NCBI GenBank assembly: GCA_023014485.1
Contig: JAJOZX010006148.1
Coordinates: forward strand, 186,001 to 250,000
DNA length: 64,000 nt
From: Bathynomus jamesi
Taxonomy: Eukaryota > Arthropoda > Malacostraca > Isopoda > Cirolanidae
Reading direction: 5' to 3'
The position numbers and the translations under genes were made by a program. This document shows positions 1 to 9,668 of this stretch, piece by piece. Each line of letters starts with the position of its first letter. Position 1 is the stretch's first letter. Under the pieces are notes generated by a model that saw nothing but the letters and a program-made list of their open reading frames with translations, was not told the origin of the DNA and made no database searches.

Positions 1-569
1 TCTGTATGTGTTTTTATGTGTAAAATAACGGTGCATGCGTTCCTTTATGGTGCGCTGAACTCTTTCAGCTAAAGAAGCCTTATGTATAGAATTGGTTGTG
101 TAATAGCTGATATTAAACTCTGTCAACATGTTCTGAAAAGCACGGCCTATAAATTCCTTCCCCATATCCGTACAAAAATAGCCAGGAACCCTGTTTTCTT
201 TTAACATTAGCGTTTTGGTGGCTTTAGCAACTGTTTCAGGTGATTTATTTTTCAGAGGAACTAGCCACAGATATCTAGAGAATACGTCTATTATGAATAG
301 AATGTAGCGGTAACCATCGTTATACACAGAATATCTTTGCATGTCTGTTAAATCTGCTTGCCAAATAGAATCAATCGAGGAAGCCGTTGTCTTGGCTGTT
401 TTAAACCTTTTTCTCACAGGCTTATGAAGCGTATAAGCGTCCTGCTCCCTCAAAAATCTTTCAACATCTTTTTTTCCTACTCCGTAAACACTTCTGTACA
501 GTCTATCACGCCGCCGTAAGAGGATGGGGTAGAAATGTCATAATAGCGTTTAGTTAATACGTTAGCCAT
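1..569 (-). pseudogene. Polinton/Maverick-type rve integrase, partial and frameshifted
   Basis: This retroviral-like (rve) integrase would catalyse DNA strand transfer of the element into host DNA. Reading leftward from an ATG at 569, the N-terminal about 20 residues are in one frame. The rest is in another, so one frame break lies near 505-515. The catalytic triad is visible: D in WQADLTDM, D in CTDMGKEF and E in LAERVQRT, with about 33 residues between the last two, as in Polinton integrases. The upstream motif DAYTLHKPVRKRF is also characteristic of this family. The C-terminal part (a chromodomain in many relatives) is cut off by the window edge. The start overlaps the end of the upstream gene, which suggests a compact viral-type leftward gene set. 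Family assignment is strong; whether the break is real decay or a consensus indel is unresolved. Confidence 0.88.
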
Positions 570-1293
570 TTGCGTATTTTAGAGGCACGTGGGTAGGGTT
601 GGTTTAACCTCTTCTTGCTCCTCTTCAAAGGTGTTACCGCCGGGGGTGACGGCGCCTTCAATTGTGTCACAGGCGTTGCATGTTCCAAGTCTTTTAACCT
701 GTTCAGATTTCCTATCAACGTTTTAGGGACATTTTTTGTTGTAGTCTTGCTTTAATATGCATCCATCCTGATGGTGATGGCCTATCCCACTTTCTCACCA
801 GATCATGGACAATGTCTACGATATTCGATCCCTGTACCTTTGATCCTTCCACAATGATCTCCCCTGTATCGGTCCATTGTATGGCGGGATCCTCATTCAA
901 TAGATTATAAAGACTTAAGCCTTTACTCCTCAATGTAAGTGGGAGGGTATTTTTTAATACATGTTCGATATGTTGTGTGGCTAATCTTTTTGGTTGGTCA
1001 GCTGTGTCGTCGGGCACAGATCCTATGTCGCCATGTCCATCGTCCCCCGTGCTGTGCCTAATAACCACAGGAATCTCTGTAGGGCTCTTATAATTTTCGT
1101 ACTCGTGAAGAAATTTATGCAGAGCTTCTTGGTATAAGATTCTTTTCTCATCAGGTGTTTTTTCACTGTTTAATAGGGCTAACAATTCGCTTTCCATTCT
1201 TTTAAGTCTGCTTTTACGGGGATCTAGATACGTGTCTGGATTCCTTTGCAGTGAAGCGTACACCTCGTGGGGAATCACTACCACTTTCTTCAT
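554..1293 (-). pseudogene. Conserved Polinton-associated protein of unknown function (frameshifted)
   Basis: I recognise the type but not the function. The first 187 or so residues are open from the ATG at 1293. The frame ends early at 715, just after a T6 run (732-737). Beyond that run the adjacent frame stays open to a TAA at 554-556, inside the start of the integrase. That extension reads NVPKTLIGN followed by a Pro/Lys/Arg-rich basic tail. The C-terminal half has a pattern common next to Polinton integrases: W.D.GEI.V.GS, then GSNIVDIVHDL, then PSGW. The gene's ATG overlaps the upstream stop (TAATG). A virion or DNA-associated role is possible from the basic tail and the neighbourhood, but that is inference. 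Confidence 0.65.
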
Positions 1294-1616
1294 TATATTA
1301 ATCTAGTCAGTAAAGGACCCAAAACTGAAAATAAGATGGGGAGAAATGACCCTCCTGTTTGTACAATAATTCGTTTTTTCTTCGCTACAGTTTGGCTTTT
1401 ACGAGCGAGTGCACGTATTATGTTCTTGTAGCGGCGTAGGCGAGCCTTCTGATGGGTTTTCATTGATACATTGCAATTTATAACGTTAAGACAGATTTCA
1501 CAGATGCATTTTAAAAAGTCGGCGTCGATATTTTTAATAAACATCTGCTGCATTGCCCGGGGCAGTCGATGATAGATTTTTATTAATTCACGGTATTTCT
1601 TTAGTCTCTTTGTCAT
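1293..1616 (-). CDS. Small basic Polinton protein with GG processing-like site and hydrophobic tail
   Basis: The 107-residue product starts MTKRLKKYREL and is rich in Lys/Arg. It has a central CEICLNVINCN segment and a KKKRIIVQTGGS motif, and ends in a hydrophobic stretch (FLPILFSVLGPLL). Similar short proteins with an invariant Q.GG before a hydrophobic tail occur in many Polintons and adintoviruses. The x-G-G-x context resembles adenain-type (Ulp1-like) protease sites, so the protein may be a processed core or membrane-active virion protein. That is inference, since no protease gene is visible here. The start overlaps the 3' end of the ATPase gene by 29 bases, and the stop overlaps the next ATG, supporting a polycistronic or compact viral layout. 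Confidence 0.6.
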   Translation of the reverse strand: MTKRLKKYRELIKIYHRLPRAMQQMFIKNIDADFLKCICEICLNVINCNVSMKTHQKARLRRYKNIIRALARKSQTVAKKKRIIVQTGGSFLPILFSVLGPLLTRLI

Positions 1617-2250
1617 TCTGGAATATACACCGTTTCAGGCTCGTTTGGAAATATATTCGTTCGCAGAAGCACTCTAACGTGTTTCGCGGATGAAGGTCGC
1701 AAAGCAAATATCCGTAACGCGTGCTTGTAGCTTCTTTATAAACTTCCAAAAACTCCTTACGCTGATTCGGGAACATTTGATTGGCTAATACCCCAATTTG
1801 TGATACATCTCTACGTTGCGCGAATAAGACTAGATATTGCGTATTTAACGACACATCGCGCATGTATCTATTTTTGAAAAATAGATTCTGATTGATGAAG
1901 AACACGCTTATGTTAAGATGGTGGGAGAATACTGTAAATGTCTTGGCAAACGTTTTATCCATCTCCAACATGAGATCGTCAATTACAATGATTGTATGTT
2001 CATTTCCCTTTAACGAATTAACGTCATATACGCCTTTGTGGAACAAAATATCATCTTGGTACTCGTTGAACACTGATTGATACGTCGAATAGCACCATAT
2101 AACTTTATGCACAAATTTCGAGAACATCTCCCCCTTTTCTTTAATGATTTTAAGCATAAACACAGTTTTAGCACATCCTGTAGGTCTAGATATAATACAT
2201 GTGGATGGGCTCGTGAATCTGAATTTTTCTACAGAGTCCATTTCTAACAC
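1588..2250 (-). CDS. A32/FtsK-HerA-type genome-packaging ATPase of a Polinton
   Basis: The 220-residue product carries a P-loop at residues 22-29 (RPTGCAKT) and a Walker B strand at 87-92 (IIVIDD), followed by DLMLEM. The INQNLFFKN segment after it is typical of the sensor region in Polinton/adintovirus packaging ATPases. These enzymes drive DNA into capsids. The first P-loop residue is R rather than the usual G, which could weaken nucleotide binding. The start is ATG at 2250, with a second possible start three codons in. The gene is divergent from the DNA polymerase, leaving about 70 bases for two promoters. It overlaps the next leftward gene by 29 bases. Length is near the family norm, so it looks intact. 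Confidence 0.85.
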   Translation of the reverse strand: MLEMDSVEKFRFTSPSTCIISRPTGCAKTVFMLKIIKEKGEMFSKFVHKVIWCYSTYQSVFNEYQDDILFHKGVYDVNSLKGNEHTIIVIDDLMLEMDKTFAKTFTVFSHHLNISVFFINQNLFFKNRYMRDVSLNTQYLVLFAQRRDVSQIGVLANQMFPNQRKEFLEVYKEATSTRYGYLLCDLHPRNTLECFCERIYFQTSLKRCIFQNDKETKEIP

Positions 2251-2330
2251 GTCACACTCCTAAGTGGGTCATTTACAAAATATTAAAATTTTGAGTGCTG
2301 TTCCTTATATTTCTTCTCCCACAGAACCGT
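2251..2330. promoter_or_regulatory. Short divergent region between packaging ATPase and DNA polymerase
   Basis: About 80 bases separate the leftward ATPase start from the first rightward polymerase-frame codons. The interval holds an AT-rich core (aaaatattaaaatttt). It also holds a pyrimidine tract ending in cacag, which looks like a 3' splice site just before the polymerase reading frame. Promoter function is inferred only from gene divergence. Confidence 0.35.
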
Positions 2331-5300
2331 GAATGACGATGAGGTAGAGCAGCCCATCATTACGGATGACCTCGACGACAGTGTAGTTGTGATCTCCTCC
2401 CCTGCCAAAGAACCCTCACCAGCGATACCGGTAACACGTCCAAAGCGGAGGTATGAGATACCCACGTCAGGTATAAAGCGACCGAAATACGCGCCGTTGC
2501 ACCAGTAATAGATCCCCAACCTCAACCTCTTACGCAACAACTCCCCCAGCAACACCTCCCACTAATATCCCCTTATTCATCCGCCGCCCCCCGTTCTGTT
2601 AAGTCTACAATAATAGAGCCCCAACCATCAACCTCCTACGCAACAGGCCCCCCATCAGCAGCACCTTCCGCTAATATACCCCCTAATTCATCCGCCGCCC
2701 CCCGTTCTGTTGAGGAAGATATAACGCTCGAATTGGTGCGCTCCGCAGCCCCCACCCCAGCCTTGACTAGAAATCGGTATAGAGTCAGGGTCGACCCTAG
2801 AGTCATGTATAGCAATGGTATTGAGCGCGGACTACGCCGGGTTGTAGAGCGTATTATAGAGTTTGCTCTTCAGAATCGCGACGAGCGTGAAGTCAGGACG
2901 AGTCTGTCCTTTGGATTCGGGTCAGATGACGGTGATGTAGACGATTTTGGGTGATAGTGCCATTTAGACGTTTGGCGGCTGAAGATGTAGAATATATATT
3001 AGGACGTATAATGCAAGCCGCCCAAAGTAGTATAGCCTTCAATATGGACAACTTCACGGTAAATATTGACCGTGTATTCCGTGTTGCGGGCCATAGTGCC
3101 ATACCGTATACTCTTAACCTCAATTCTCAAGCTATTTATAGACGGCATATAAACGTCGATCGTGGTTGCGGCTTTATAGCAGTACTCTTAGCACGTATGT
3201 TTACTGTACAAAATACACGAACTCAAAAAATTTGGTTGCCTACAGTCGTGGCGCGTGCCCCTAAACTAGCTGTAGACTGTGAACTTGAATTTGACTGTAA
3301 TATGGGTCCTGAAGAGCTGAGAAGGGTAGAACAGGAAATGAATGTCCGCATAGTTGTGTTTGGGTTGGATGATCGTCGTAGGACTGTGTATGTTTTTAAA
3401 AGCTGTGTGAGAGATCGTACAAGACCCCTACTTATTTTAGGATTATCAGGGACAACGTATCTCCCCATCCGTGGCTTTACGCGAGTTATGACAAAAGTCG
3501 AAAATATGGGAGACATCATGATTTGTGTAAGGGGTGCCTCGAGTTCGCGGATGATATAGTGAGACATTGTAAAGAATGTCACATGGTATGTGAGCAGTGT
3601 AAAAGCACCAAATGTGAAAGCCGTGTAGTTGAAGCTGAGAAGAGAGACTGTGACGTGTGTAGACGCACATTTTTCAATAATAGCTGTTTTGATTTCCATA
3701 AATCAATTGGCACGTGCAGGAAAATGAGAATCTGTGAATGTGGTATGTTTCACACAATGGATAATTGGGGAAAATTTAAGCACAAGTGTGACGTAATTCA
3801 CTGTCCTACATGCCAGGAGGAATATAAGGCGGATGGAGTAAAGCATGTGTGTTATATGAAACATGCTAAGCCTAAAAATAACCCTTGTATAACTGTATAC
3901 TACGATATAGAAACATATACGAACGCTGAAACCAAAGAGGTAATTCCACATTTACTTGTGAGCCAGACTATCTGTGATGAGTGTATGGATATCGAATGTG
4001 ACGAGTGCCCCAAATGTGGTAAACGGACAAACGTTTTTAAAACGAATGTCAGCGATAGTCCTGTGAAACTATTTGTGTCCTATATTGTCAAGTTAGCCGA
4101 CAAGTTCAAAAAAATGACTGTGTATATTCTCGCCCATAACGGGGCAAAGTTTGACACGCAGTTCCTTTATAAGGAGTTGCTTGAACACGAATCCTCTGAG
4201 ATATTTACAGGTGATCCATTGAAAAGAGGCAACAAATTAATACAGATGCAGATAAGAGGCAATGTACAATTTAAAGATACTTTATTATTCACACCTTGTA
4301 AATTAGCAAAGCTACCCAAGATGATGGGAGTAGCAGCTGAAGTTTCCAAAGGATACTTCCCTTACACTTTCCTCACCAGCGAGACTTTAAACTACGTAGG
4401 CCCACCACCCCCCAGACATTATTTTGACTGTATGGATGAACGTGAAGACTTTGATCGATACTACGACAGTTTTAATGAAAGTAACCCTTATAATATAGCT
4501 GATGAATGTGAGCGTTATTGCGTGAATGATGTGCGCGTGCTTAGAGTATGTTTCCAGGCCTTTAGAAGGATGTACATAGCCCGTTTCAAATGCGATCTAC
4601 TGCAAGTCGCAACCACCATCGCATCATTATGTTTTACGGTGTTCAAGAATAACTTCATGCCGAAAGACACCTTAGCCATTATTCACCGAAACAATCCCCG
4701 CAGTTACGGGCACAAGGCTATTTACTGGCTCATACACCTACAGCAACAGACAGATGTATACATAAAGCACGCCCGCAACACGGGTGAAGTACCCATTAAG
4801 ATTAATGGACGTGTTTTTTGGGTTGATGGGTTAAGTGAAAACCGTGTCACTGGTGTGAAGACTGTGTACTCCTTTAACGGTTGCTGGTGGCATGGATGCC
4901 CCCGTCCTGAGTGCGGAATCACCGGAGATATCCACGGTAGGTCTGCCGACTGTCTTGCATCGACCCGCACCCGCGATCAACTTATAGGATCACAGTTCAC
5001 TCACAAAGTCTTGTGGGAGCATGAATATGATGCACGGATGGAGACAGACGAGGTGTACCGTGAGGAAATAAAAACGATCAAGCGTTCAATGGTGCTGGAT
5101 CCTCTCAAATGTGGTGATAGCTTGTTTGGAGGACGTACAAATCCTTTCAGACTATACTTTCCACCTACGGAGGGCGTGAAGCTCCATTACTACTACGATT
5201 TCTGTTCTTTATACCCATACGTGATGAAGAGCAATCCGTACCCCGTGGGCGCTCCTGAGAAACTGGTGGGACCTAGCCTACCTTCCATCAATGAATTTTC

Positions 5301-6481
5301 AAAAAATTTGAATGATCGTTACTTTGGGCTCTCTTTCGTAGACGTACTCCCCCCCGCAATTTATGGATGCCGATCTTACCTGTCGTTATCGACGACAAGC
5401 TCATGTTTCCCCTGTGCGTGAAGTGCGCGGAAGAGGATAACGGCGATTGTAACCATATACCCCACCAGCGTAAGATCAGAGGCGTATATACAAGTCCTGA
5501 GTTGGCCCTAGCCGTACGCCATGGTTATAGAATACTGAAGATACATGAGGTGTGGAGGTTTCAGAAGCTACCCAACCTTTTCACACCATATATAAACACC
5601 TTTTTGAAGGATAAGGTTGAGGCATCAGGGTATCCGCGAGGAGTTGATACCGAAGATGAAAAGTCTGCCTATATTCAACGTTACCGCGACCGCGAAGGTA
5701 TACAACTTGATCGTGTCCAAATTGTAAAGAATCCTGGCAAGCGCTTTAGTGCAAAGTTGTGTCTAAACAGTCTATGGGGAAAATTTGCGCAGAATACCAG
5801 CAGAGGGAGCATTCATTTGGCACAAAGTTATAGCGATGTCTGGGATTATGCCAATGCCCCCGATAAAGAGGTCATGGAGATCGTAAAAGTAGGTAATACT
5901 TACGTAATAAAGTACAACAACACTGAATTGGCCACAGATACCTCAAGGGTTACAAACATACTTGTGGCCAGCTTCACAACAGCCTATTCCCATATAAAAC
6001 TTTGGGGTCTATTGCATTCTCTTGGGCGGAGAGTATTGTATGCCGATACAGATAGCGTGATATTCACAGAGAGGGAGGGTGAATACATGCCCACTATTGG
6101 GGAGTTCCTCGGCGAGCTCACTGATGAGATCAAGGATGAGTATGGGGACAACGCATACGCCGACTCTTTTGCCTCAACAGGACCTAAGACTTATGGGGTA
6201 CGGGTCAGGGTGGGGATGAAATGAAATATATCGTGAAGGCAAAGGGTATTACGCTCAACCATGCGAATCGGGAGGTTGTTAACTTTGAGTCGTTGAAGGA
6301 TCTAGTATGTTTGGACGATGATGAACAACCTCCCCAACTAATTGTAGGCACCCACAATTTTCGGGCGCAGAAGCTGGGGGGCGTGAAGGAACTTAGGGGT
6401 ACGAAGGTGTGCCGTAACACCTATAGGAAACGTTACCAGTTACCTGGTACCTATGATACCGTACCCTTTGGATACAAATGA
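2320..6481 (+). pseudogene. Protein-primed family B DNA polymerase (PolB) of a Polinton, several frame breaks
   Basis: This is the element's replicative polymerase. Motifs in order: a Pro/Asp-rich N-terminal region (2,320-2,950); a Cys/His-rich finger region (3,523-3,850); Exo I YYDIET near 3,900; Exo II AHNGAKFD near 4,133; Exo III YCVND near 4,515; motif A DFCSLYP near 5,200; motif B K..LNSLWGKF near 5,755; and motif C YADTDS near 6,040. All catalytic motifs are intact. The frame changes at several points in the N-terminal region, then near 2,945, between 3,400 and 3,540, at a C7 run (5349-5355), and at a G-rich stretch (about 6,195-6,215). No nonsense substitution is seen between these points. 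No in-frame ATG is found at the left end, so the true start (or an upstream exon) is unknown. The gene has no other plausible identity. Confidence 0.9.
2511..2713 (+). repeat. Two-copy tandem duplication in the polymerase N-terminal region
   Basis: Two imperfect copies of a proline/serine-coding unit begin with ccccaacc (2514 and 2619) and end with ccgttctgtt (about 2600 and 2711), a period of 105-111 bases. The copies differ by substitutions and 1-base indels that change the reading frame. Confidence 0.75.
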
Positions 6482-6514
6482 TGCTTCTATTGTTAACTCA
6501 CACGTCTTGTATAT

Positions 6515-6722
6515 AATCGTATCTATTGATTTATTACACGTATTTGTAAATATATATATAACTTGAATATCTCGTTCATTAAATCGTATTTGTAAAATTG
6601 ATTTATTACACGTATTTGTAAATATATATATATATATATATATATATAACTTGACTATCTCGTTTATTAAATCGTATTTGTAAATATATATAACTTGAAT
6701 ATCTCGTTTGTTAAATAAATCA
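6515..6722. repeat. AT-rich minisatellite after the polymerase
   Basis: Three to four copies of a unit containing cgtatttgtaaatatata, then acttgaatatctcgtt and ttaaat. The units differ in the length of their internal (TA)n. A (GT)n tract follows at about 6,752-6,772. Confidence 0.7.
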
Positions 6723-6848
6723 TGTTTCAAATAGCGTTTCACTTTCTCCTTTGTGTGTGTGTGTGTGTGTGTGAGTGTAGGTGAAAGTTCTAAGCTCCGC
6801 CCACTGTAAGACCGTGAGTCATGCTACTATCTGGGAGTCCCTGCGTGG

Positions 6849-6882
6849 TCAGTCGACCGCAGTAAGCCCGAGAGATCAGACG
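6849..6882 (+). promoter_or_regulatory. Inr-DPE core promoter for the downstream accessory gene
   Basis: TCAGTC at 6849-6854 matches the arthropod initiator. Taking its A (6851) as +1, AGACG occupies exactly +28 to +32 (6878-6882), which fits the DPE consensus RGWYV. No TATA box lies at -30. The next ATG is at 6909. The same region carries a two-copy duplication of agatcagacgtgtattc, so the DPE copy is also repeated 17 bases further on. Confidence 0.5.
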
Positions 6883-6908
6883 TGTATTCAGATCAGACGT
6901 GTATTCAA

Positions 6909-7412
6909 ATGGCTACCTTTAATATTGCTTGCACAACGTTTACGAAATGGTATTCAGTAAAGTGCCAGGATGTGGTGGATACCGAAAAACTTCCTATTCC
7001 TCCCTCCTATGCCTCTTTTAAAAACACATTGGATTGTGCGAAGTTCCAAGATGTACAAATACTCTACGGATGTTCTGGTGAGACCGTTGAAGGCTTTCGT
7101 TGCACAGACGATGTGCTGAAGTATACTGCAGAGCTAAACTTTATAAAGTCTCACATACACCGTGAAGTAAAAGAAACAACGCGTGCAGAAGAGAAACAGC
7201 AGGTATGGATAATGAGTCTTGCTGATGGGTGGTGTGACAAGCGGTATTACGTCATGCTACACCATGTCGATTACTCATACCCTACGACTGAAAATGTGAA
7301 TCTCGTGATCATGGACAATCTTAAGTATTTTTATCACTATATTAACGTATATCATGATGAGGTTCGTAGTGAGGTTGTGGCTAGTGCCCTGAGTGAATTT
7401 TTAACAGTTTAG
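6909..7412 (+). CDS. Unrecognised accessory protein, 167 residues
   Basis: I do not recognise this family. The frame is open from the ATG at 6909 (MATFNIACTTFTKW), with an alternative non-ATG extension upstream. It encodes a soluble-looking mixed protein with eight cysteines, several aromatic clusters (KYFYHYINVYH) and no signal peptide or membrane segment. An Inr-DPE pair sits 55-60 bases upstream of the ATG. Its position downstream of and collinear with PolB suggests an accessory gene of the Polinton. Base composition matches the polymerase better than the AT-rich flanks. Confidence 0.6.
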   Translation: MATFNIACTTFTKWYSVKCQDVVDTEKLPIPPSYASFKNTLDCAKFQDVQILYGCSGETVEGFRCTDDVLKYTAELNFIKSHIHREVKETTRAEEKQQVWIMSLADGWCDKRYYVMLHHVDYSYPTTENVNLVIMDNLKYFYHYINVYHDEVRSEVVASALSEFLTV

Positions 7413-7555
7413 AGACGAGTATCGTTTGATGGGCAGAAAGGAAAAATATGAACATATGTTCCTCTCAAATAGTGCGCCGGAGTGTGGAGATGTTTAGTAA
7501 AACATAAAATGTTCCTAGTTCTTATCCAAACTGTCTGGTGCGTAGGCTGGTAGTG

Positions 7556-7845
7556 ATGAAATTAATTCTTGTACCGAAATATGTACAACAATTCGACTCG
7601 CGGTCATACGAACAAGCCCATTCACGTATCATCGAGTCAGCCGCCCGTCGAACCATTCCTACCTCCCTGCGTGCCTCACACGGCTCATAGTTATCTCAGA
7701 GCTTGAGCCGAGTGGACGTGCGCTCCTCGAATACGATGGAACTTCCTTTGAGCAGCATTCTCAACGCCTCGTACGATGTGTCCGTGACGGTACAAGGCTG
7801 AGCTCACCTACACCGTTCACCCTGAAGAACTATTTCTTTATATAA
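7556..7845 (+). pseudogene. Broken small accessory ORF, unrecognised
   Basis: From ATG 7556 the frame reads MKLILVPKYVQQFDSRSYEQ and ends after about 44 codons at a TAG. Before that stop another frame opens (LIVISELEPSGRALLEYDG) and runs to TAA at 7843-7845. Together they look like one protein of about 95 residues split by a frameshift between about 7,650 and 7,690. The function is unknown. Its place between two other accessory ORFs on the same strand supports it being real. Confidence 0.45.
7839..7845 (+). promoter_or_regulatory. TATA box candidate upstream of the 7891 ORF
   Basis: TATATAA lies 46 bases upstream of the ATG at 7891 and overlaps the stop of the preceding broken ORF. No canonical initiator is seen at the expected distance. 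Confidence 0.3.
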
Positions 7846-7890
7846 CGCGCAGTTGTCGTAACGATTTAGAAGATTATTTCAATTGCCGCT

Positions 7891-8262
7891 ATGTTGAGTG
7901 AGTTCACGATTGAAAAGCTCGAGTCGGTAGAAATAAACCCTCGATTGGAAAAGCGTGTTTATAAACTTGTGTTTAATAATGTAGCTAACGATGAACTCTT
8001 TGTGCGTGCTTTTGATTGTATTCTAGACGTATTTAAAGATGACTTACCAACCGGTTGTAAAGTGGGAACAAAAATAGTACTGAACGATATGAAAGCCCTT
8101 CATATCGAGTACAGGTTTCCCTATACTTTAAGCGGTGAAATATTATTAAGCCGCATATACTGCGTAATGCAGAGCAATAATGATGTAATTGTAAACTCGA
8201 TTAAGACCGAGTTTAGTATTTTTTTTAAAAGTGAATTGTATTTATATATATATTTTGCTTGA
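7891..8262 (+). CDS. Unrecognised accessory protein, about 123 residues
   Basis: ATG 7891 opens MLSEFTIEKLESVEINPRLEK. The body is a charged soluble domain of about 110 residues. The last dozen residues (SELYLYIYFA) are encoded by the start of an AT-rich minisatellite, so the original C-terminus may have been replaced or extended by the repeat. No known motif is visible. The gene is collinear with the polymerase and the 6909 ORF and probably belongs to the same element. Confidence 0.5.
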   Translation: MLSEFTIEKLESVEINPRLEKRVYKLVFNNVANDELFVRAFDCILDVFKDDLPTGCKVGTKIVLNDMKALHIEYRFPYTLSGEILLSRIYCVMQSNNDVIVNSIKTEFSIFFKSELYLYIYFA

Positions 8263-8505
8263 CATTTCTCCTGTACTGATTATACGCATATTTCTATTGA
8301 ATTGTATTTATATATATTTTGCGTGATATTTCTCCTGTACTGTTATGTACATATTTCTATTGAAATGTATATTTATTTCTATTTGAAATGTATATTTTAT
8401 TTTATATATATCCATAATTGTGTGTATATATTTCCTGTACTGTTATATGCATATTCCTCAATTGAAATGTATATTTATTTTCTATATATTTATAATAAAC
8501 AGAAT
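8232..8505. repeat. AT-rich minisatellite, unit about 75 bases
   Basis: At least three copies of a unit built from attgtatttatatata, then atttctcctgtactg, then catatttctattga. The copies degenerate rightward. Confidence 0.7.
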
Positions 8506-8613
8506 GATGCAATGTTGTTTTACTTAATTGTTACGCCTTCTAAACCTACTTTTAAGAAATATAATAATGTATACAACGGTATTGCGGTATCTGGCAACAT
8601 TTACGCCTTCTAA

Positions 8614-8880
8614 GCCAACTGGCTGATTAGGAGTCTATAATAGTGTATACAATAATAATGCTAAAAAGTGGTATCTAGCAACTCAGTCTTCGATTAGAAT
8701 TAAATGAATACATGGCGCTATCTGGCAACTCAAGTCATTTACAGCCAACTGGCTGATTAGGAGTCTATAATAATGTATACAATGGTATCTGGCAACTCTG
8801 TCTTCGATTAAATGAATACATGGCGCTATCTGGCTACTCAAGCCATTTACAGCCAACTGGCTGATTAGGAGCCTATAAAA
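8614..8880. repeat. Tandem repeat of 108-130 bases
   Basis: The landmark gccaactggctgattagg starts at 8614, 8744 and 8852. Between landmarks the copies share tatacaatggtatctggcaac, split here as tatacaatggt and atctggcaac, plus atggcgctatctgg. This may be a terminal or subterminal repeat of the Polinton, but the other end is outside the window. Confidence 0.75.
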
Positions 8881-8919
8881 CAACGCCTACTCGGCTGAAG
8901 TCTTAATATGCACTTGGCT

Positions 8920-9160
8920 CCTGCCAGGTGAACACCTCTCCTCCTTTCCTCTCCTCCTTCTTTCTCTTGGGGGAGAACTCCGCCTCCAAGCTTCATGGCT
9001 GCACCTGCAGCATCCCCCCTTTGGGGTAATTTTTTCTTTTTTTGCAACACCCCCACCCCCCTTTGCAACAACCCCCGCCCCTGTTGCAACACCCCACCCC
9101 ATTTGCAGCACTACCCCCACCCCCCTTTGCAACATTACGTCATAACTTGCAACATTCTTG
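8920..9160. repeat. Pyrimidine tract and C-rich ttgcaacacccc minisatellite
   Basis: A ctcctttcctctcctcc tract is followed from about 9,032 by five to six copies of a 22-28-base unit, ttgcaaca followed by a ccccacccccc-type run. The long reading frames across this tract are artefacts of the repeat. Confidence 0.7.
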
Positions 9161-9550
9161 CACTCTCCCCTTTTGCGGCTATACTACTAAGCTTAACTTT
9201 CGTCGGAATGACAAAAGATTATGTCGTTTCGAAGCAGCAGATAAGAAACCTAAAATAATACAGACTTCAAATTAAATCATTTTATTCTTTTTCTCTGTAA
9301 CTTCTACGCTCATATAAAGTGTCGCTGTATTTAACTAAAGAAGTAATATATTTGCTTCATGAAACATATTTCAAATATTTTAGACCCTACACTTTAGAGT
9401 AATTATTCAAAATTATTACTTCATTAAAAACACAGAAATGTCCTTCCGTTTTATATACTGTAACTAAGAAATCCAATAACTTTATATTATTTCATCTTTT
9501 ACTTAAAAATATAGTAGATTTCGTAATTTATGGTAATGCATCACTTGGTC
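9160..9550. other. AT-rich stretch without a gene
   Basis: Nothing coding is seen. The segment aagcttaactttcgtcgg near 9,190 resembles the 3' tail shared by a SINE (55,715) and a LINE (56,950). Confidence 0.4.
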
Positions 9551-9551
9551 T

Positions 9552-9585
9552 GGAGAAACACACACACACACACACACACACACAC

Positions 9586-9666
<81 letters not shown>
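9552..9666. repeat. Compound microsatellite (CA)n-(TA)n-(TG)n
   Basis: A self-complementary run of about 115 bases: CA repeats, then more than 25 TA repeats, then TG repeats. It can fold on itself. A further (TA)n lies at about 9,823-9,858 beside the neighbouring SINE. Confidence 0.95.
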
Positions 9667-9668
9667 CT

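Noticed and set aside
2283..2555. Minus-strand ORF of 90 codons
   Set aside because: It is antisense to the polymerase N-terminal frame, which has the more protein-like composition and continuity.
3223..3951. Minus-strand ORFs with hydrophobic stretches opposite PolB
   Set aside because: Antisense to conserved polymerase and zinc-finger motifs.
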